Shown here: piece by piece, positions 19,189 through 30,389 of the stretch
How the letters are laid out: each line of letters starts with the position of its first letter
How positions within the stretch are numbered: position 1 is the stretch's first letter
Source of the DNA: Rapana venosa
Lineage: Eukaryota > Mollusca > Gastropoda > Neogastropoda > Muricidae
Direction of reading: 5' to 3'
DNA length: 64,000 nucleotides
Assembly: GCA_028751875.1 (NCBI GenBank)
Contig: CM054158.1
Coordinates: 15,179,992 to 15,243,991 of the forward strand
Made by a program: the position numbers and the translations under genes
The notes under the pieces: generated by a model
Seen by the model: the letters and a program-made list of their open reading frames with translations, nothing else
Database searches by the model: none
Told to the model about the DNA's origin: nothing

Positions 19189-22100
19189 ACAGGCCAGGTG
19201 TTGGGACGTGTCAACAAGGTGTCAGGCCACGTGAAGACCCAGCTGATAGCCCACGACAAAGAGGTCTACGACATCGCCTTCAGTCGCTCTGAGGGAGGCC
19301 GCGATTTGTTCGCCAGTGTTGGTGAGTAGTAGTGCTGTTTATGTCCTGCTCAAAGCTTATGCACCCCCCTCCCACCTTCCCCCCAAAAAAACAACAACAA
19401 CAAAACCCATAAGAACCCCAACGAAAAACAAAAAGAAACAAATTAAAAAACTAACAATAAAAACAACAAATAAAAGCACCAGAAAAACAAACATTACTGG
19501 CAAAATAGAATGGATGAATTTTGGGTTTTAATATTTTGTCAGCTTAGTTACTGTGCCCTTACAACAATTTAAAAATGGAAGGTTTGGTTGGAGAAGCGCT
19601 CCAGAGTTGTGTGTTAATTAGTTTAGGAGATAACTGTGTTTCACATATTATTGAAATCATATCTGATTGAGATATTCAGCTGGAAGGTCCTGTTGTGTGT
19701 GTGTTTGCACATGCATTCGCACATGTATGCATGTGTGTAGTGTGTGCATGTGTGTCTGTGTGTGCATGTGTGCGTGCAAGCATGTGTGTGTATGTGATTC
19801 TTTGTTTTTTTATTATTAAGGTATGGGTACAGTGTTTCTTAAGAAAGGCTGTGATGCATTTGATAACATGTAAAACGCCGCAAACTGATGTAATGATATA
19901 AGCTTTATGCATTACTATTTATTGTCAGGCATCTTTCAACATTTCCACATCTCGTTTTAGAACTAAGAGGAAAGTTGCATCATTAGCATCCTTCTACTCC
20001 TTTCTGTTTATTTTCATTTAAAAAATGTTTGGGGGGTACTTTTTATACAGGTGCTGATGGGTCAGTTCGATTGTTTGATCTGCGAAACCTTGAACATTCC
20101 ACCATTGTGTATGAAGATCCCTCGCAGAATCCCCTCTTGAGACTGTCCTGGAACAAACAGGACCCCAACTACCTGGCCACTGTGGCTATGGATGCCTCTG
20201 AGGTGTGTGTGGGTGATTGAGTGTTTGTGTTTAGTGTGTATATGTGTTTGTGTGGCGTGTGTGTGTGTGTGATTTCTCATATACAGTAAAGTTTAAATTA
20301 AAAAAAAAACTTCTTTAAGAGTAATTTTCTAAATATCCAAAGTTTCAAACAGTTTAACGGGAAACTGAATTACACTAACCAGGTTCAGTGCAAATCGAAT
20401 TTCATCAATGACTCTCAAAAAAACCAGAGTTATGAAACTTGAAGAAAAAAATGAAGTGTATTCAGGATTAAATGGTAAAAGCATGTACAACTTATTTATA
20501 CAGTTTTTCAGGCAGTATGTCTTTCAAAAAAGAAGTTGTAACTTTGAGATTTATCTTTATTTATTATGGAATCATACCCATTTTCACTGAAAATTCATAT
20601 TTAGAGGTTCCAGACCAACAGCTGTCATTCCTATGTTGGTCTACGGGTTAAAGGCTTTGTTACCTTCTTTTTTGGTGTGCTTGGAAAGAAATGTCTGATG
20701 TCTTGATTTGTGATTTTTGAGTTTTGCTTGCTGTGTATTGCAGGTGATCATTTTAGACGTGAGGGTTCCCTGTCGTCCCAGGGCCAAGCTGAGCAATCAC
20801 AGAGCCTGTGTGAACGGCATCGCCTGGGCCCCTCATTCCAGTTGTCATGTTTGTACTGGAGGTCAGTTGGCCTTTTCTCTCTTTTTCTTTTTGAAAAAAA
20901 ACCCAACAATATAGAATTAATGGTAATATGTCAAAAAATAAGCCTGATGACAGTTTTTATCTCAGATCTTTTAAGTACATTTTTTGCTAAGACTTAATTG
21001 AAATCATCATTCAGTGCCATAGTCATTTTTGTCCTGGGTGGAGGAAGAAGAGTGTCGGAGAAGTTGTAGCAGGCATAATTAAATACAATAAAGCGAGACT
21101 TACCTCGTAAGTTGAAGCTGTTTGTAAATTCTTGCGAATTTATTGTAGACCGGAACGGAGTGCACATGAGAAACCGCGCGCAGCCTACCGCCAGTTTTTA
21201 GAGCCTCGAGAGAACACTGTGTCACACATATATAAAGATCATCATAAAATTAAAAAACATTGTTATCATTCCTTTTCATTTACTTTGGGTGGGTTTGTCT
21301 TACTATTTGCACGGGTGCAAGAACACTGATGCAATTCTTCATTTTTTCTAGTGGTAGTAGTTTCGTTTGCATGGAAAGCATTTTTTTTTTTAACTTGCAT
21401 GGTATGCATGCAGACCATTGCACGGGTGGGCATGTCACTCCGTTCCGGTCACAATAAATTCGCAAGAATTTACAAAAAAGCTTCAACTTACGAGGTAATT
21501 CTCGCTTTATTGTATTTAATTCTTGCTCATTTCCTGTATACCTCCACTACGGGCACATGAATTTGAGAGCCACAGTGTTCTCGAGACAAACACATCCATC
21601 AAATGAAAAAAAAACATGTCCTACCTTACTCTGTGTTAGGAAACGCTCCATGATGGACTGGCCCAGGTCAGTGTGGTCCCCATTCTTAAATAAAATTTTG
21701 CAAATGTGGAACATTCGTCCATCCAGCTGCTTTCATTATATGTGAATTGGAGCGTCTGCAAGTTTTGCTGCTGAAGTACTGGCTACCTGTACTGTGGGCT
21801 GTGAAGCGGTAATGTCTATGCCTGCCCTCTCCAGCGTCCATTTCAGCCCGAGAGATGGTATCGCTACTACTCCTCTGTGGGGTGCTGGAGAGTGATAAAC
21901 AAATGTCCATGGAAATCTGAGCCCTCATTTCTTTTCTTCGTCTAAGGTATTCTTTCAATGTGTGAACTACCCCACAAGCCTCCTTATCCAAAAAAAGCCA
22001 TGAGTTCAATCGGTGATTGAGGGGCTCCTCTTCCCTTGATTGTTTTAATAAACTTTTTTACATAAAATACACATTTTTGCCTCGTTAGTAGCATATTACG

Positions 22101-25100
22101 AGTCAAGTGCAGCAATAGTTTGACACCTCGACCCGACAGCAGTGCAATTAAACATCACAAGTTTCATTGGGTCAGTTCTTGAACGTTAGTTAATCCACTG
22201 AACCACGTTTCTAGCATTTTAAGCACAATATTTACACCCAAGTTTGGTGATACTTTGGAAATGGTGGTTTTCTTCAAAAACCCCTTCATAAATCTTTTTA
22301 CAAGTTCAGATTGCCCCGAACGAGCCCCTTCATAGTTGCAGAGAAAACAACTTTACGCAGAACGAGCGGTGCCCACAGCGCTATATGAATATCCCTCTTT
22401 CAACAGAGATGCCAGAAAATTACAGCTGGGCTAGAGGCGGTAAACTGAATCCACCTGTTGCTCACAGCCGTACCTCTCCCACTTTTCGTATGTACACATC
22501 ATACAATCTTTTTGTTGCGGGTCGCCATGAGGACCATGAGAATACGGGTAGTGTCCTCAGAAAACCCTTGTGTTCTGAATCTATCCCTGACACTTTGCAG
22601 ACTAACAAGTCAAGCTTTTCTTTAGTGGTGTTTCATCTCCTTTTGACTTGGTTGTGTCAGTAGTTTTCCTGGCTGACAAGGGGACGGGCCTGGCTGTGAG
22701 ATTTTCATTAGGCTGCCAAAAAGCTGGTTTTTCCAGGCTGGTGCTACTATAACCCCCTTTTGCTTTGTCTTTCTTTAACTTTGCCGGGACACGGATAGAA
22801 TGCTTGAAAGGGGGAAAAAACAATAGACAGTTTCATTACCCCAATACATGCTAAATGCGTCAATAGCACATGCTCCTGGCCCAGGCAAGAAAGACACATA
22901 TCTGGAAAACTGAAAATTTAATCTAGAACAACAAGTCAAGTCAGGTTTTATATCTAAATATTCAGAGCCTCAGAGAGAAGCAGTAATCAAGTTTCCATTC
23001 TGTTCTATGTGCCATGTCTAGACAGCCTGTCATTTCAATATTATCAACTCCAGGATTGGCACACTGAGCCATATTTGTCCTGCTTTCACACCAATGCCAG
23101 ATTTGCTGAGACACGTTATTCAGCTGTTTTTGATCGTTAGAACCCATGTTGGTTAAACAACCAACTGTGCGTTTTTATCAGACATGATTTTTATGTGAAC
23201 ATTCATTTGTCCATGAAACAAAGATTTGAGACCAAACAAACACTAATAGCTCCAATGATTTTATATGTCCTTCTTTGTCTTTCTCACTCCACCAGCCTTG
23301 TGTTTGGCTTTGGTCTCAACAATCCAAGCACCCCATCCTGTACCGACTGTCTGTCTTCATAGTAATAGTGGGATCGATCTCTGAATGGGACCTTTTGTTT
23401 ATCTAGTTATTGATCCACCATTCAAAGCTCTGCTTTTCCTTCAGCTGATAACACTGCAGACTTACCCATTTCCCCTTACTATTTTAATGCAAAACATTTG
23501 TCTTGTTCAAGGCTCTGTATACAAAGGGGCCCATTGGCACAGCAAGAAAACAAGAAACCATTAGTCCAATACAAGATGCCAGAGATCTTATGGTAACATT
23601 CTTCTGACTGAATAATTCTTTCAGCACAACAACAGGTTTCCCTGTTTCCGTTCATCTGTCAAGCATGACGGAAAAAATGTCTAAAAGTTTTTATTTTAAA
23701 ACCCCAGGTATGTGATTTCTTGAAACAGGTATGAACTGAGATTTCTTTTCATGTACATAGAATCCTAGATAGTCTAATAATTTTATCGTGTCTTCACACA
23801 CTGTACAACTTCTGTTTCAGACTCTCCAACAATTAAACATCATCAATGAATAAGTTATCTGGTGACCCAATCATGTAAGCATGCTAGGACAGGTTTCATA
23901 AGTTTGTGAATTTTCTGGAATCGGACTGAGTCCCATGGCAGCTGCCTGAAAAACATACAGTTTTCCTCTCCATCGAATTTCAGGGATTTCTGAAAAGTCT
24001 CCTCTACTGCTATGACATAATAGGCATCTCTCAGATCAATTGATGCAAAATAACAATTTTTCGTCACTAGATCCAAAGCTGTATTATTGTTTCCATCTTA
24101 AATTTCTTATATTTTACCTTTTCATTTTGAGCTTTCAGATTCAAAATCATTCTAATGTCCATCTTTTTTCTCTCCCTAACAAAGATAGGTAACAATTTTC
24201 CGATTCTGGCAAGGATTTTTTAATCACACCTTTGGGTTTAACAGGTTTTTTATTTCAAAGTCAATAGCATAATTTTCATGTTTTTAAATGACCTTTGTGA
24301 AATTTGCTTTATATCTTCTGGCAATCATCAAAAATGATTTTAATTCCTTCAACTGTTTCAAGTACATCAGGGTCAGAAGTTAACACATTCCAGCGAGACA
24401 ACTTTTCCTTAATGCTTCCGTGCAAATTTTTCATGCTTGGCTTTAAGATAAAACACACAGAAGGGCAAGCAAAGTTCAAATTTACAACCTTGTTCCGAAG
24501 GGAGGGGCGGTTCATCAGGGATCGAGTTTACTGCCGGTTTGGGTGTTTTTCTGACCCATCTTTCCAAAACAAACTTGTTTGTCTGCCCCTGCCTCCATGG
24601 GTTCCGGGCCCAAAAAGAGCTGGGGTTGTTGTGCTGCCATGTGGTTTTCTTTTGCTGGCCACGCATGCTCTGACCGAGTTTTTGGACTCCTGTACTTCTT
24701 TCAATGCTTGTGAAACTCGCGCCATACAGTAGTTCTGGTGTCAGGCAACATGCGGTGCCCATATGCCAGAGAGTTCACGGGGGAGGCAGGGGCGGGCTTT
24801 CTCTCCGTTCTGGACAGGTCATGGTTGGCAAAACCTGTGAGGGCTAGGCGTCTGAAAGATAGGGTATGCATCCGGTCAGTTCACCGCGTACTTTAGCTGC
24901 CTCCTGCCCTAAGGTATCTCTTACTTTCAGAAGTCGGTCAGTGCAGGCGTTATCGCTATGGGAGCTTTTGACAGGGTTTTTTGTGTATTTTCCATCCTGA
25001 CATCTGTCTTTCGGAGAAAAGGGGTTGAGAACAGAAAAAACTCCTGGGTTTTTTCGGGAACGCCCAGGTAAGAACAGTTTTTCGGGGAAAAGGGTACTTG

Positions 25101-25584
25101 GGAAATTTTTTCCCTCAGTTTTCCTGTCTGGGAGTTTCGATCCAAATCTGGGCCAAGCAGCTTGCCAGTTTTTCAGAAACCGGTGGGCCCTTTTCCTCAA
25201 TTTATCATCAAAGGGTGATGCCATTTCAGCGAAAATGTCGTCATCTTATCCTCATCCTCTATAGATTTTGCCATCAGTTCTTTCTCCACTCCTCTGCCCT
25301 CTCATCAGAAACCGTCAGTAACATTTCTGAATCGCTGCCTGCCTTCTTTCTTTTCCCTTCATTTTCCAGGAGGGTTCTATGTCTGAGCCAGTGCTCATTT
25401 TCCTCTTCCGGGAGTGCGGTGCACTTCTTTTCCCAAATTTTCCATTCTTCTAGAGAGATTTTGGACAGTTGTCAAAATACTCGGAGAGGATTCCCTTTCA
25501 GTAGAAATGACAGCTTGTGGTTCTTCTTCATTAAAACAGTCCATCACCAAATCCTGGTCACTAGAGTAATCAGCAGCATAGACT

Positions 25585-25618
<34 letters not shown>

Positions 25619-25983
25619 CCCCCAAAAAACCTTATCCACAATACAAAGTATTTCACCAGCAATACAAAAGAAACCAAAACAGGTGGTGAAAAATGAAACA
25701 GTTTTAAACACAATTCAATAGAAACCAAGAAGCTAGGACAGAACTCTATTATAGCTTATGCTCAGATTCCGATAGTGATGGGCGTTGCCGACACAGTGAG
25801 AGCGATAACGATAACACGTCTGGTCAGTAAGGGGGCTAGCAGAAAAATGGCGGGAGGCTGCGCGCGGTTTCTCAGTGCCTGTAGTGGGGGTATACAGGAA
25901 ATGAGCAAGAATTTGAATGTGGTTTTGCGTATGTAATTATAATTATATATAATATATATTAATAATATAATATAATAAAATAT

Positions 25984-26023
<40 letters not shown>

Positions 26024-26785
26024 CATTCTCAGAAACATGTGAGGCATGATAGTGGCCTACTTTACATGTCTACCATTTGACTAAATTTAGTTTGTAACTG
26101 TGGTGAATGCATTAATTTGAAATAGCTTCCATTATTGTGTAAAGAAAATTGTTGTTTTATTGATATGATTCTGTGGATAAAGTTCAGGCTAATTTGTGGT
26201 GCTTCCCGTAAAAAAACCCAACAACTAATTTTAAATTTGGGCGTACAAAACTGTCTTAGAGTGTCATTAAAAAAAAAAGCAAAAAATATGCTTTGTCAGT
26301 GATTGCCATACTTCCAAATGGTAGATTTGTTTTATAAATGAAAGCAACAGCATTTTGGAGTGTTTTTTGTTTGATATTCTGTGTAAAAAAGATTTCTTTA
26401 TGCCACTTTTGGTTTCCATGTCACAACCGCAACACGGCTAAAAATAGAACTTCAATTCATCAAGTACAAGAAAACCAATTAATAATTCATATTTTTTTCA
26501 AAAGAATGCAGATTATGATAGAGTACTCTAAAATATGACAAAAAGGCATAAACTTCCAATGACATTTATTTATCAAGGTCTATGTCACAAAAACCTCACA
26601 TGTTTCTGAGAATAACCCATATATATATATATATACATACATAGATACATACATAGATATATATATAGATAATATATAGAGATATATATAAAAGATATAT
26701 AGTAATATATATATATATATACACATAATATGTATGTATATATAATATATATATATAAAATATATATATATATTAATATATATAT

Positions 26786-26821
<36 letters not shown>

Positions 26822-27315
26822 GGCCTAGCCAAAAGCTGTGTCAGTTATTGATGTCGGCTAATTGTCAGGGCCTACACTAAAATGTTATGTTGTAAAATGT
26901 GTTGAGATTGCCTTCAGCTATGATAAGCTCTTAACATAACAACCTGCACTGTCCTTTGAAGAAGAAAATATTCCCTGAAGTCAAGAGTATGGCTGTCTAT
27001 ATGGCAAGGTACTTGAAAAAAGTCATATACGCAAACTTCTCATCCAGTGTACTTCCTATCTCACAGAGATTCCCAGATGGGATGAGTGAGTCAGAGTGTG
27101 GCATGTTCTGGGTGACCCCCAGGGTGTAAAGCTGGGGATTGCACATCAACAACAAATATCTATCTGTCTGTCTGTCTGTCTATGTATCTATCTATGTATC
27201 TGTCTATCTATCTATGTATCTATCTATGTATGTATCTATCTATCTATCTATCTATATATCTATCTATGTATGTATCTATGTATATATGTATCTGTCTGTC
27301 TGTCTTTCTGTCTAA

Positions 27316-27358
<43 letters not shown>

Positions 27359-27703
27359 GTATGTATGTATGCATGTATGTATGTATGTGTGTATGTATGT
27401 ATGTATGTATGTATGTATGTATACACATACGCACACGCACACACACACGCACGCACGCTCGCACACGCACGCACTCACACACTCACATTTCAATGAGTCA
27501 TGTTTCACAAGAGGAAGGACTGTATTTCAGGGGACGACCATCAGGCCTTGATCTGGGATATCCAGCAAATGCCGGAAGCCATTGAGGATCCTATCCTGGC
27601 CTACACCGCTGGAGGGGAAATCAACCAGATCCAGTGGTCCGGATCCCAACCAGACTGGATCGCCATCTGCTACAACAACTGCATGGAGATCCTGCGTGTG
27701 TGA
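19189..27703 (+). CDS. DCAF7: DCAF7 / WDR68 (WD40 protein), C-terminal four exons only
   Basis: DCAF7 is a WD40 beta-propeller that acts as a CUL4-DDB1 substrate adaptor and a scaffold for DYRK1A/HIPK kinases. Exons are 19189-19321, 20051-20202, 20744-20861 and 27531-27703, all with AG/GT borders and matching phases, giving 191 residues ending in EILRV. Recognisable stretches are [87 protein letters not shown] and [14 protein letters not shown]. They correspond to roughly residues 152-342 of a protein usually 342 long. The expected N-terminal exons are not visible upstream. The last intron is 6.7 kb and filled by a DIRS element, a MITE and microsatellites. The final ATP- or catalysis-type motifs are absent, as expected for a scaffold. 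Confidence 0.93.
20862..21076. other. Start of the last DCAF7 intron
   Basis: Intron sequence between the GTCAGT donor and the first arm of the foldback end of the DIRS element. Confidence 0.6.
21077..21521. repeat. Foldback structure at the 3' end of the DIRS element
   Basis: An 86-bp arm at 21077-21162 is repeated inverted at 21436-21521, nearly identical, with a loop of about 270 bp. Paired complementary ends of this kind belong to DIRS termini and their internal complementary region. Confidence 0.85.
21519..21556. repeat. Inverted terminal repeat of the DIRS element (left on the plus strand)
   Basis: 38 bp beginning ATTCTTGCTCATTTCC, the inverse of 25875-25912 with two substitutions. 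Confidence 0.85.
21686..22009 (-). pseudogene. Tyrosine recombinase remnant of the DIRS element
   Basis: The C-terminal catalytic region is recognisable: [16 protein letters not shown] (start of the His-x-x-Arg box), [11 protein letters not shown]. Right after HST the frame shifts; an Ala-Ser-Thr-Ser-Ala-Ala-Lys segment lies in another frame and the original frame resumes before HIMKAAGW. The C-terminal FAKFY, whose Tyr would be the nucleophile, is again in a shifted frame. The enzyme cannot be functional as read. Confidence 0.75.
23855..24190 (-). pseudogene. Reverse transcriptase remnant of the DIRS element
   Basis: The minus strand shows [20 protein letters not shown], then a frame change, [19 protein letters not shown] (palm motif A region) and [16 protein letters not shown]. 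The intervening LP-GLSSAP-type motif is corrupted (LPWDSVRF). Order and wording match DIRS and not LINE or Ty3 reverse transcriptases. Confidence 0.78.
24409..25600 (-). pseudogene. Gag-like region of the DIRS element
   Basis: Overlapping open segments on the minus strand (25224-24844 and 24762-24409) lie upstream of the reverse transcriptase, where DIRS elements encode Gag. No specific motif is recognised; the assignment is by position. Confidence 0.45.
25590..25619. repeat. Poly(T) run inside the DIRS element
   Basis: A homopolymer of about 30 T, which forces the poly-lysine open frame on the opposite strand. Confidence 0.95.
25875..25912. repeat. Inverted terminal repeat of the DIRS element (right on the plus strand)
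   Basis: 38 bp ending AAATGAGCAAGAAT, the inverse of 21519-21556. The neighbouring GAGGCTGCGCGCGGTTTCTC (25855-25874) also recurs inverted near 21169-21188. Confidence 0.85.
25986..26019. repeat. (AG)n microsatellite
   Basis: Directly abuts the left inverted repeat of the MITE. Confidence 0.95.
26020..26618. mobile_element. Foldback MITE of about 600 bp
   Basis: A 24-bp terminal sequence at 26020-26043, beginning GGGTCATTCTCAGAAAC, is repeated inverted at 26595-26618 with one mismatch. The interior is AT-rich without a coding remnant. The left flank is (AG)n and the right flank (TA)n. The superfamily is not assigned; a TA target would fit Tc1/mariner, but the duplication cannot be read in these flanks. 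Confidence 0.78.
26619..26820. repeat. (TA)n-rich microsatellite block
   Basis: Long imperfect TA and TATC runs. Confidence 0.95.
27158..27487. repeat. Compound microsatellite (TATC)n (CT)n (TA)n (TATG)n (CA)n
   Basis: Five simple motifs follow one another just 5' of the last DCAF7 exon, ending 43 bp before its acceptor. They take the place of a normal polypyrimidine-rich intron end; only TGTATTTCAG remains close to the exon. Confidence 0.92.
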
Positions 27704-29097
27704 AGGCATCAGGCAGCGTGGTTCTGGGCTTGCCTCTATCTATAACACACGTATACTCAGACAGCATTAGGTGGGTGTTGCTGTACACCATCCAGGGGCC
27801 ACAGCGCTGCCTGTCTTTGATACGGGTAACTCGCATCTGGGCACAAACGCTCTATTTACAACATAATTTAAAAGCTTGCGGAAATTTTTTGTTGTTTGTT
27901 TTTTGGGGGGTGAAAGTGAGTCTTTCATTCCTTTGAAAGATCTGCAGCTTGCTTTAGATATGATTGTCAGTCTTATATTTCTATTGATCACCCCTGACGT
28001 CTGTCACCTTTGTAAGTGTGTGGGTTTTTTTGGTGGTATCAGTGGAATGGAAGCTCAAAGAATCAGAAATTATCCTTACGCAGCAGCAGTATTAATGAAG
28101 CTTTCACTGCCAGATCTTTTTAAAAATACTTTTTATTACTCATTTTGTGTGTTCAGTTAAGATTTTACACCTACAAATACTCCTCAAAGAATGGAAAATT
28201 GCCTAAGAATGCTTGCAGGTTGTTTGAATCAGAATGCTTGGGGATTTTTTGCAGCTAAAGATTTCTAGCAGTTGTTATAGCTTTTGTGGCAGTTTACATT
28301 TTGGTAATAATCTGACTTCTAGTCATTATCATTCTGGTAGGAGGAAGTAAGAAGCATTAAGTTGTTGTTGTGGGGTTTTTTTGGGGGGTGGGGGTTGTTG
28401 AAATTACTCAGACAGAAAGGAAATGTTTAAGAAAAAGAGAAGACTTTATATTCCTAAGATTGAGAGATACAAGAAGACGAGAGGTGAAATGAATGGTGGG
28501 CATTTTGTCCCTGTGGTTGCCTCATAAGAGATGATATAAAAATATGAACCGTTCCAAAGACTTTGTTTTGGAGATAGTGGAATGAAAGACAGATGGTCTC
28601 TGTATAGAAGATAATGTATGTTTTAAAAAAACAAACAAAAAAAGGTGGGCTTTACTGTCGCTAGACATACTTAGTTCAATGGAGAGAAAAAAATGTGGAC
28701 TTTTCCTTCTCCAGAGAACCCTAGTTGGATAAAAAGGAGATAGAAAGTTGAGTGGACTTCCTTTTTCTATCGTTTTCCTGTCAAAGAAAAGAGGGATAAA
28801 GTGGAAGAAGATCTGTCTTGGTTACATCAGTTGTGCTGAAGATAAATATATAGACTAAAAAGTGGACTTTGTCCTAGTGTCCCCAGAGATCGATCATTCT
28901 CAGAAATAATGAAATCAGACGTCAGACTGATATTTTACTTACAAGACGGAACTTGTAGGAGAAAAAACCCACAGGAGTTATAGAAAACAGTTTACTTTCT
29001 AGATGATCATGTGAAAGAGAACTGCAAACCTGGCACAGGATATTCAGTGTAATACTTTCCTGTCCCAACAAGAAGTCATTTAAAGCTCATGAGGGGG
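27704..29097 (+). other. Presumed 3' UTR and downstream flank of DCAF7
   Basis: No coding similarity. A phrase like AAAGTGGACTTT...TCC recurs loosely (28655, 28693, 28750, 28860). No AATAAA was spotted, so the transcript end is not placed. Confidence 0.4.
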
Positions 29098-29385
29098 AGG
29101 GGCGGGACAGCCTAGTGGTTAGAGCATTGCCATTGTGATCTGACAGCCTGGGATCAAGCCACCGTTAAGGTGCCTGTCTGAAAGGATTTTTGCCCTGGAG
29201 TTAACATCGGTACTGACTCCACTCCCCTGCATGCTCTTCACATGAAACTATAAACCAAGGTCCCGTGTGCCAACACATGCAGAACATCTTGTGCATATAT
29301 GTTAAAAATTCATTCTGCCTGTCAGAAGAGTAGGCCGTTTCATGTAGGTAGGAATGGACGACAAAATTTTAAAACATGCATGGAT
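29098..29385 (+). mobile_element. SINE family A copy
   Basis: Head GCGGGACAGCCTAGTGGTTA, core ATGAAACTATAAACCAAGGT, and ACATGCAGAACATCTTGTGC are all present. The tail is cut or diverged before the gap. Confidence 0.82.
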
Positions 29386-29481
29386 GCAGGCGTTGTGTTT
29401 AGACACCATGACTGAAGTCAGAATGGGGCTATCATAATGGTGAGAAGAAATTGGTTGCATATACAAAAAACTCCCTTTCCC

Positions 29482-29981
29482 NNNNNNNNNNNNNNNNNNN
29501 NNNNNNNNNNNNNNNNNNNNNNNNNNNNNNNNNNNNNNNNNNNNNNNNNNNNNNNNNNNNNNNNNNNNNNNNNNNNNNNNNNNNNNNNNNNNNNNNNNNN
29601 NNNNNNNNNNNNNNNNNNNNNNNNNNNNNNNNNNNNNNNNNNNNNNNNNNNNNNNNNNNNNNNNNNNNNNNNNNNNNNNNNNNNNNNNNNNNNNNNNNNN
29701 NNNNNNNNNNNNNNNNNNNNNNNNNNNNNNNNNNNNNNNNNNNNNNNNNNNNNNNNNNNNNNNNNNNNNNNNNNNNNNNNNNNNNNNNNNNNNNNNNNNN
29801 NNNNNNNNNNNNNNNNNNNNNNNNNNNNNNNNNNNNNNNNNNNNNNNNNNNNNNNNNNNNNNNNNNNNNNNNNNNNNNNNNNNNNNNNNNNNNNNNNNNN
29901 NNNNNNNNNNNNNNNNNNNNNNNNNNNNNNNNNNNNNNNNNNNNNNNNNNNNNNNNNNNNNNNNNNNNNNNNNNNNNNNNN
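29482..29981. other. Assembly gap (500 N)
   Basis: Exactly 500 undetermined bases. Confidence 0.99.
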
Positions 29982-30389
29982 TAGTTGCTTGCTGTCTACA
30001 CGAGCCCGAGCCACACGTAGCATTAAATTACTGAGAAACGCGCCTTCTTTAGGCATCCATAATACAATCACAATGAAAAGCAACCAAAAACGATTGAAAA
30101 TAAACCAACAGATCTTACGCAATTGCATTACCTGCAGTATCGTGCTGCTGGCACCGAAAATATTGATCAACAATATCGCAAACCGTTCTCTGTTTACAAC
30201 AATCATATTCGGAAGCAGCTGGTAAATAATAATATTAAATTCTATGTGCCTGTACAAAAATACAGTTTTGACTATTAGAATCATACAGTTTTTTCTCCTT
30301 CTACAATAATGGTCTGATAGAATAAAAAAAATAGCGACATAGGTAGAGACTATTCGCCCAACTTCATACCGACTGCGCAAACGCGGCAA
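29982..30389 (-). other. Open stretch of unknown nature at the gap edge
   Basis: The minus strand is open for 136 codons from an ATG at 30389 into the gap, with hydrophobic segments (for example FWLLFIVIVLWM). The plus strand is open in part too. No family is recognised, codon use is unremarkable, and the stretch could be chance. Confidence 0.25.

Larger units (their letters stand above)
21077..25912 (-). mobile_element. Degenerate DIRS-type retroelement (tyrosine recombinase)
   Basis: Read on the minus strand, coding remnants follow the DIRS order. A gag-like region lies at about 25.2-24.4 kb. Reverse transcriptase at 24.18-23.86 kb shows [21 protein letters not shown], then [20 protein letters not shown] and [13 protein letters not shown]. 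An RNase H end near 23.1-23.0 kb shows [13 protein letters not shown] tyrosine recombinase lies at 22.01-21.69 kb ([24 protein letters not shown]). A 38-bp segment at 21519-21556 is repeated inverted at 25875-25912 with two mismatches. Many stops and frameshifts show it is dead. DIRS elements use tyrosine recombinase instead of integrase and usually leave no target duplication. It lies antisense in the last DCAF7 intron. Confidence 0.85.

Noticed and set aside
25395..25625. Small protein starting with poly-lysine
   Set aside because: It begins in a poly(T) run read on the opposite strand and lies in the gag-like region of a dead DIRS element.
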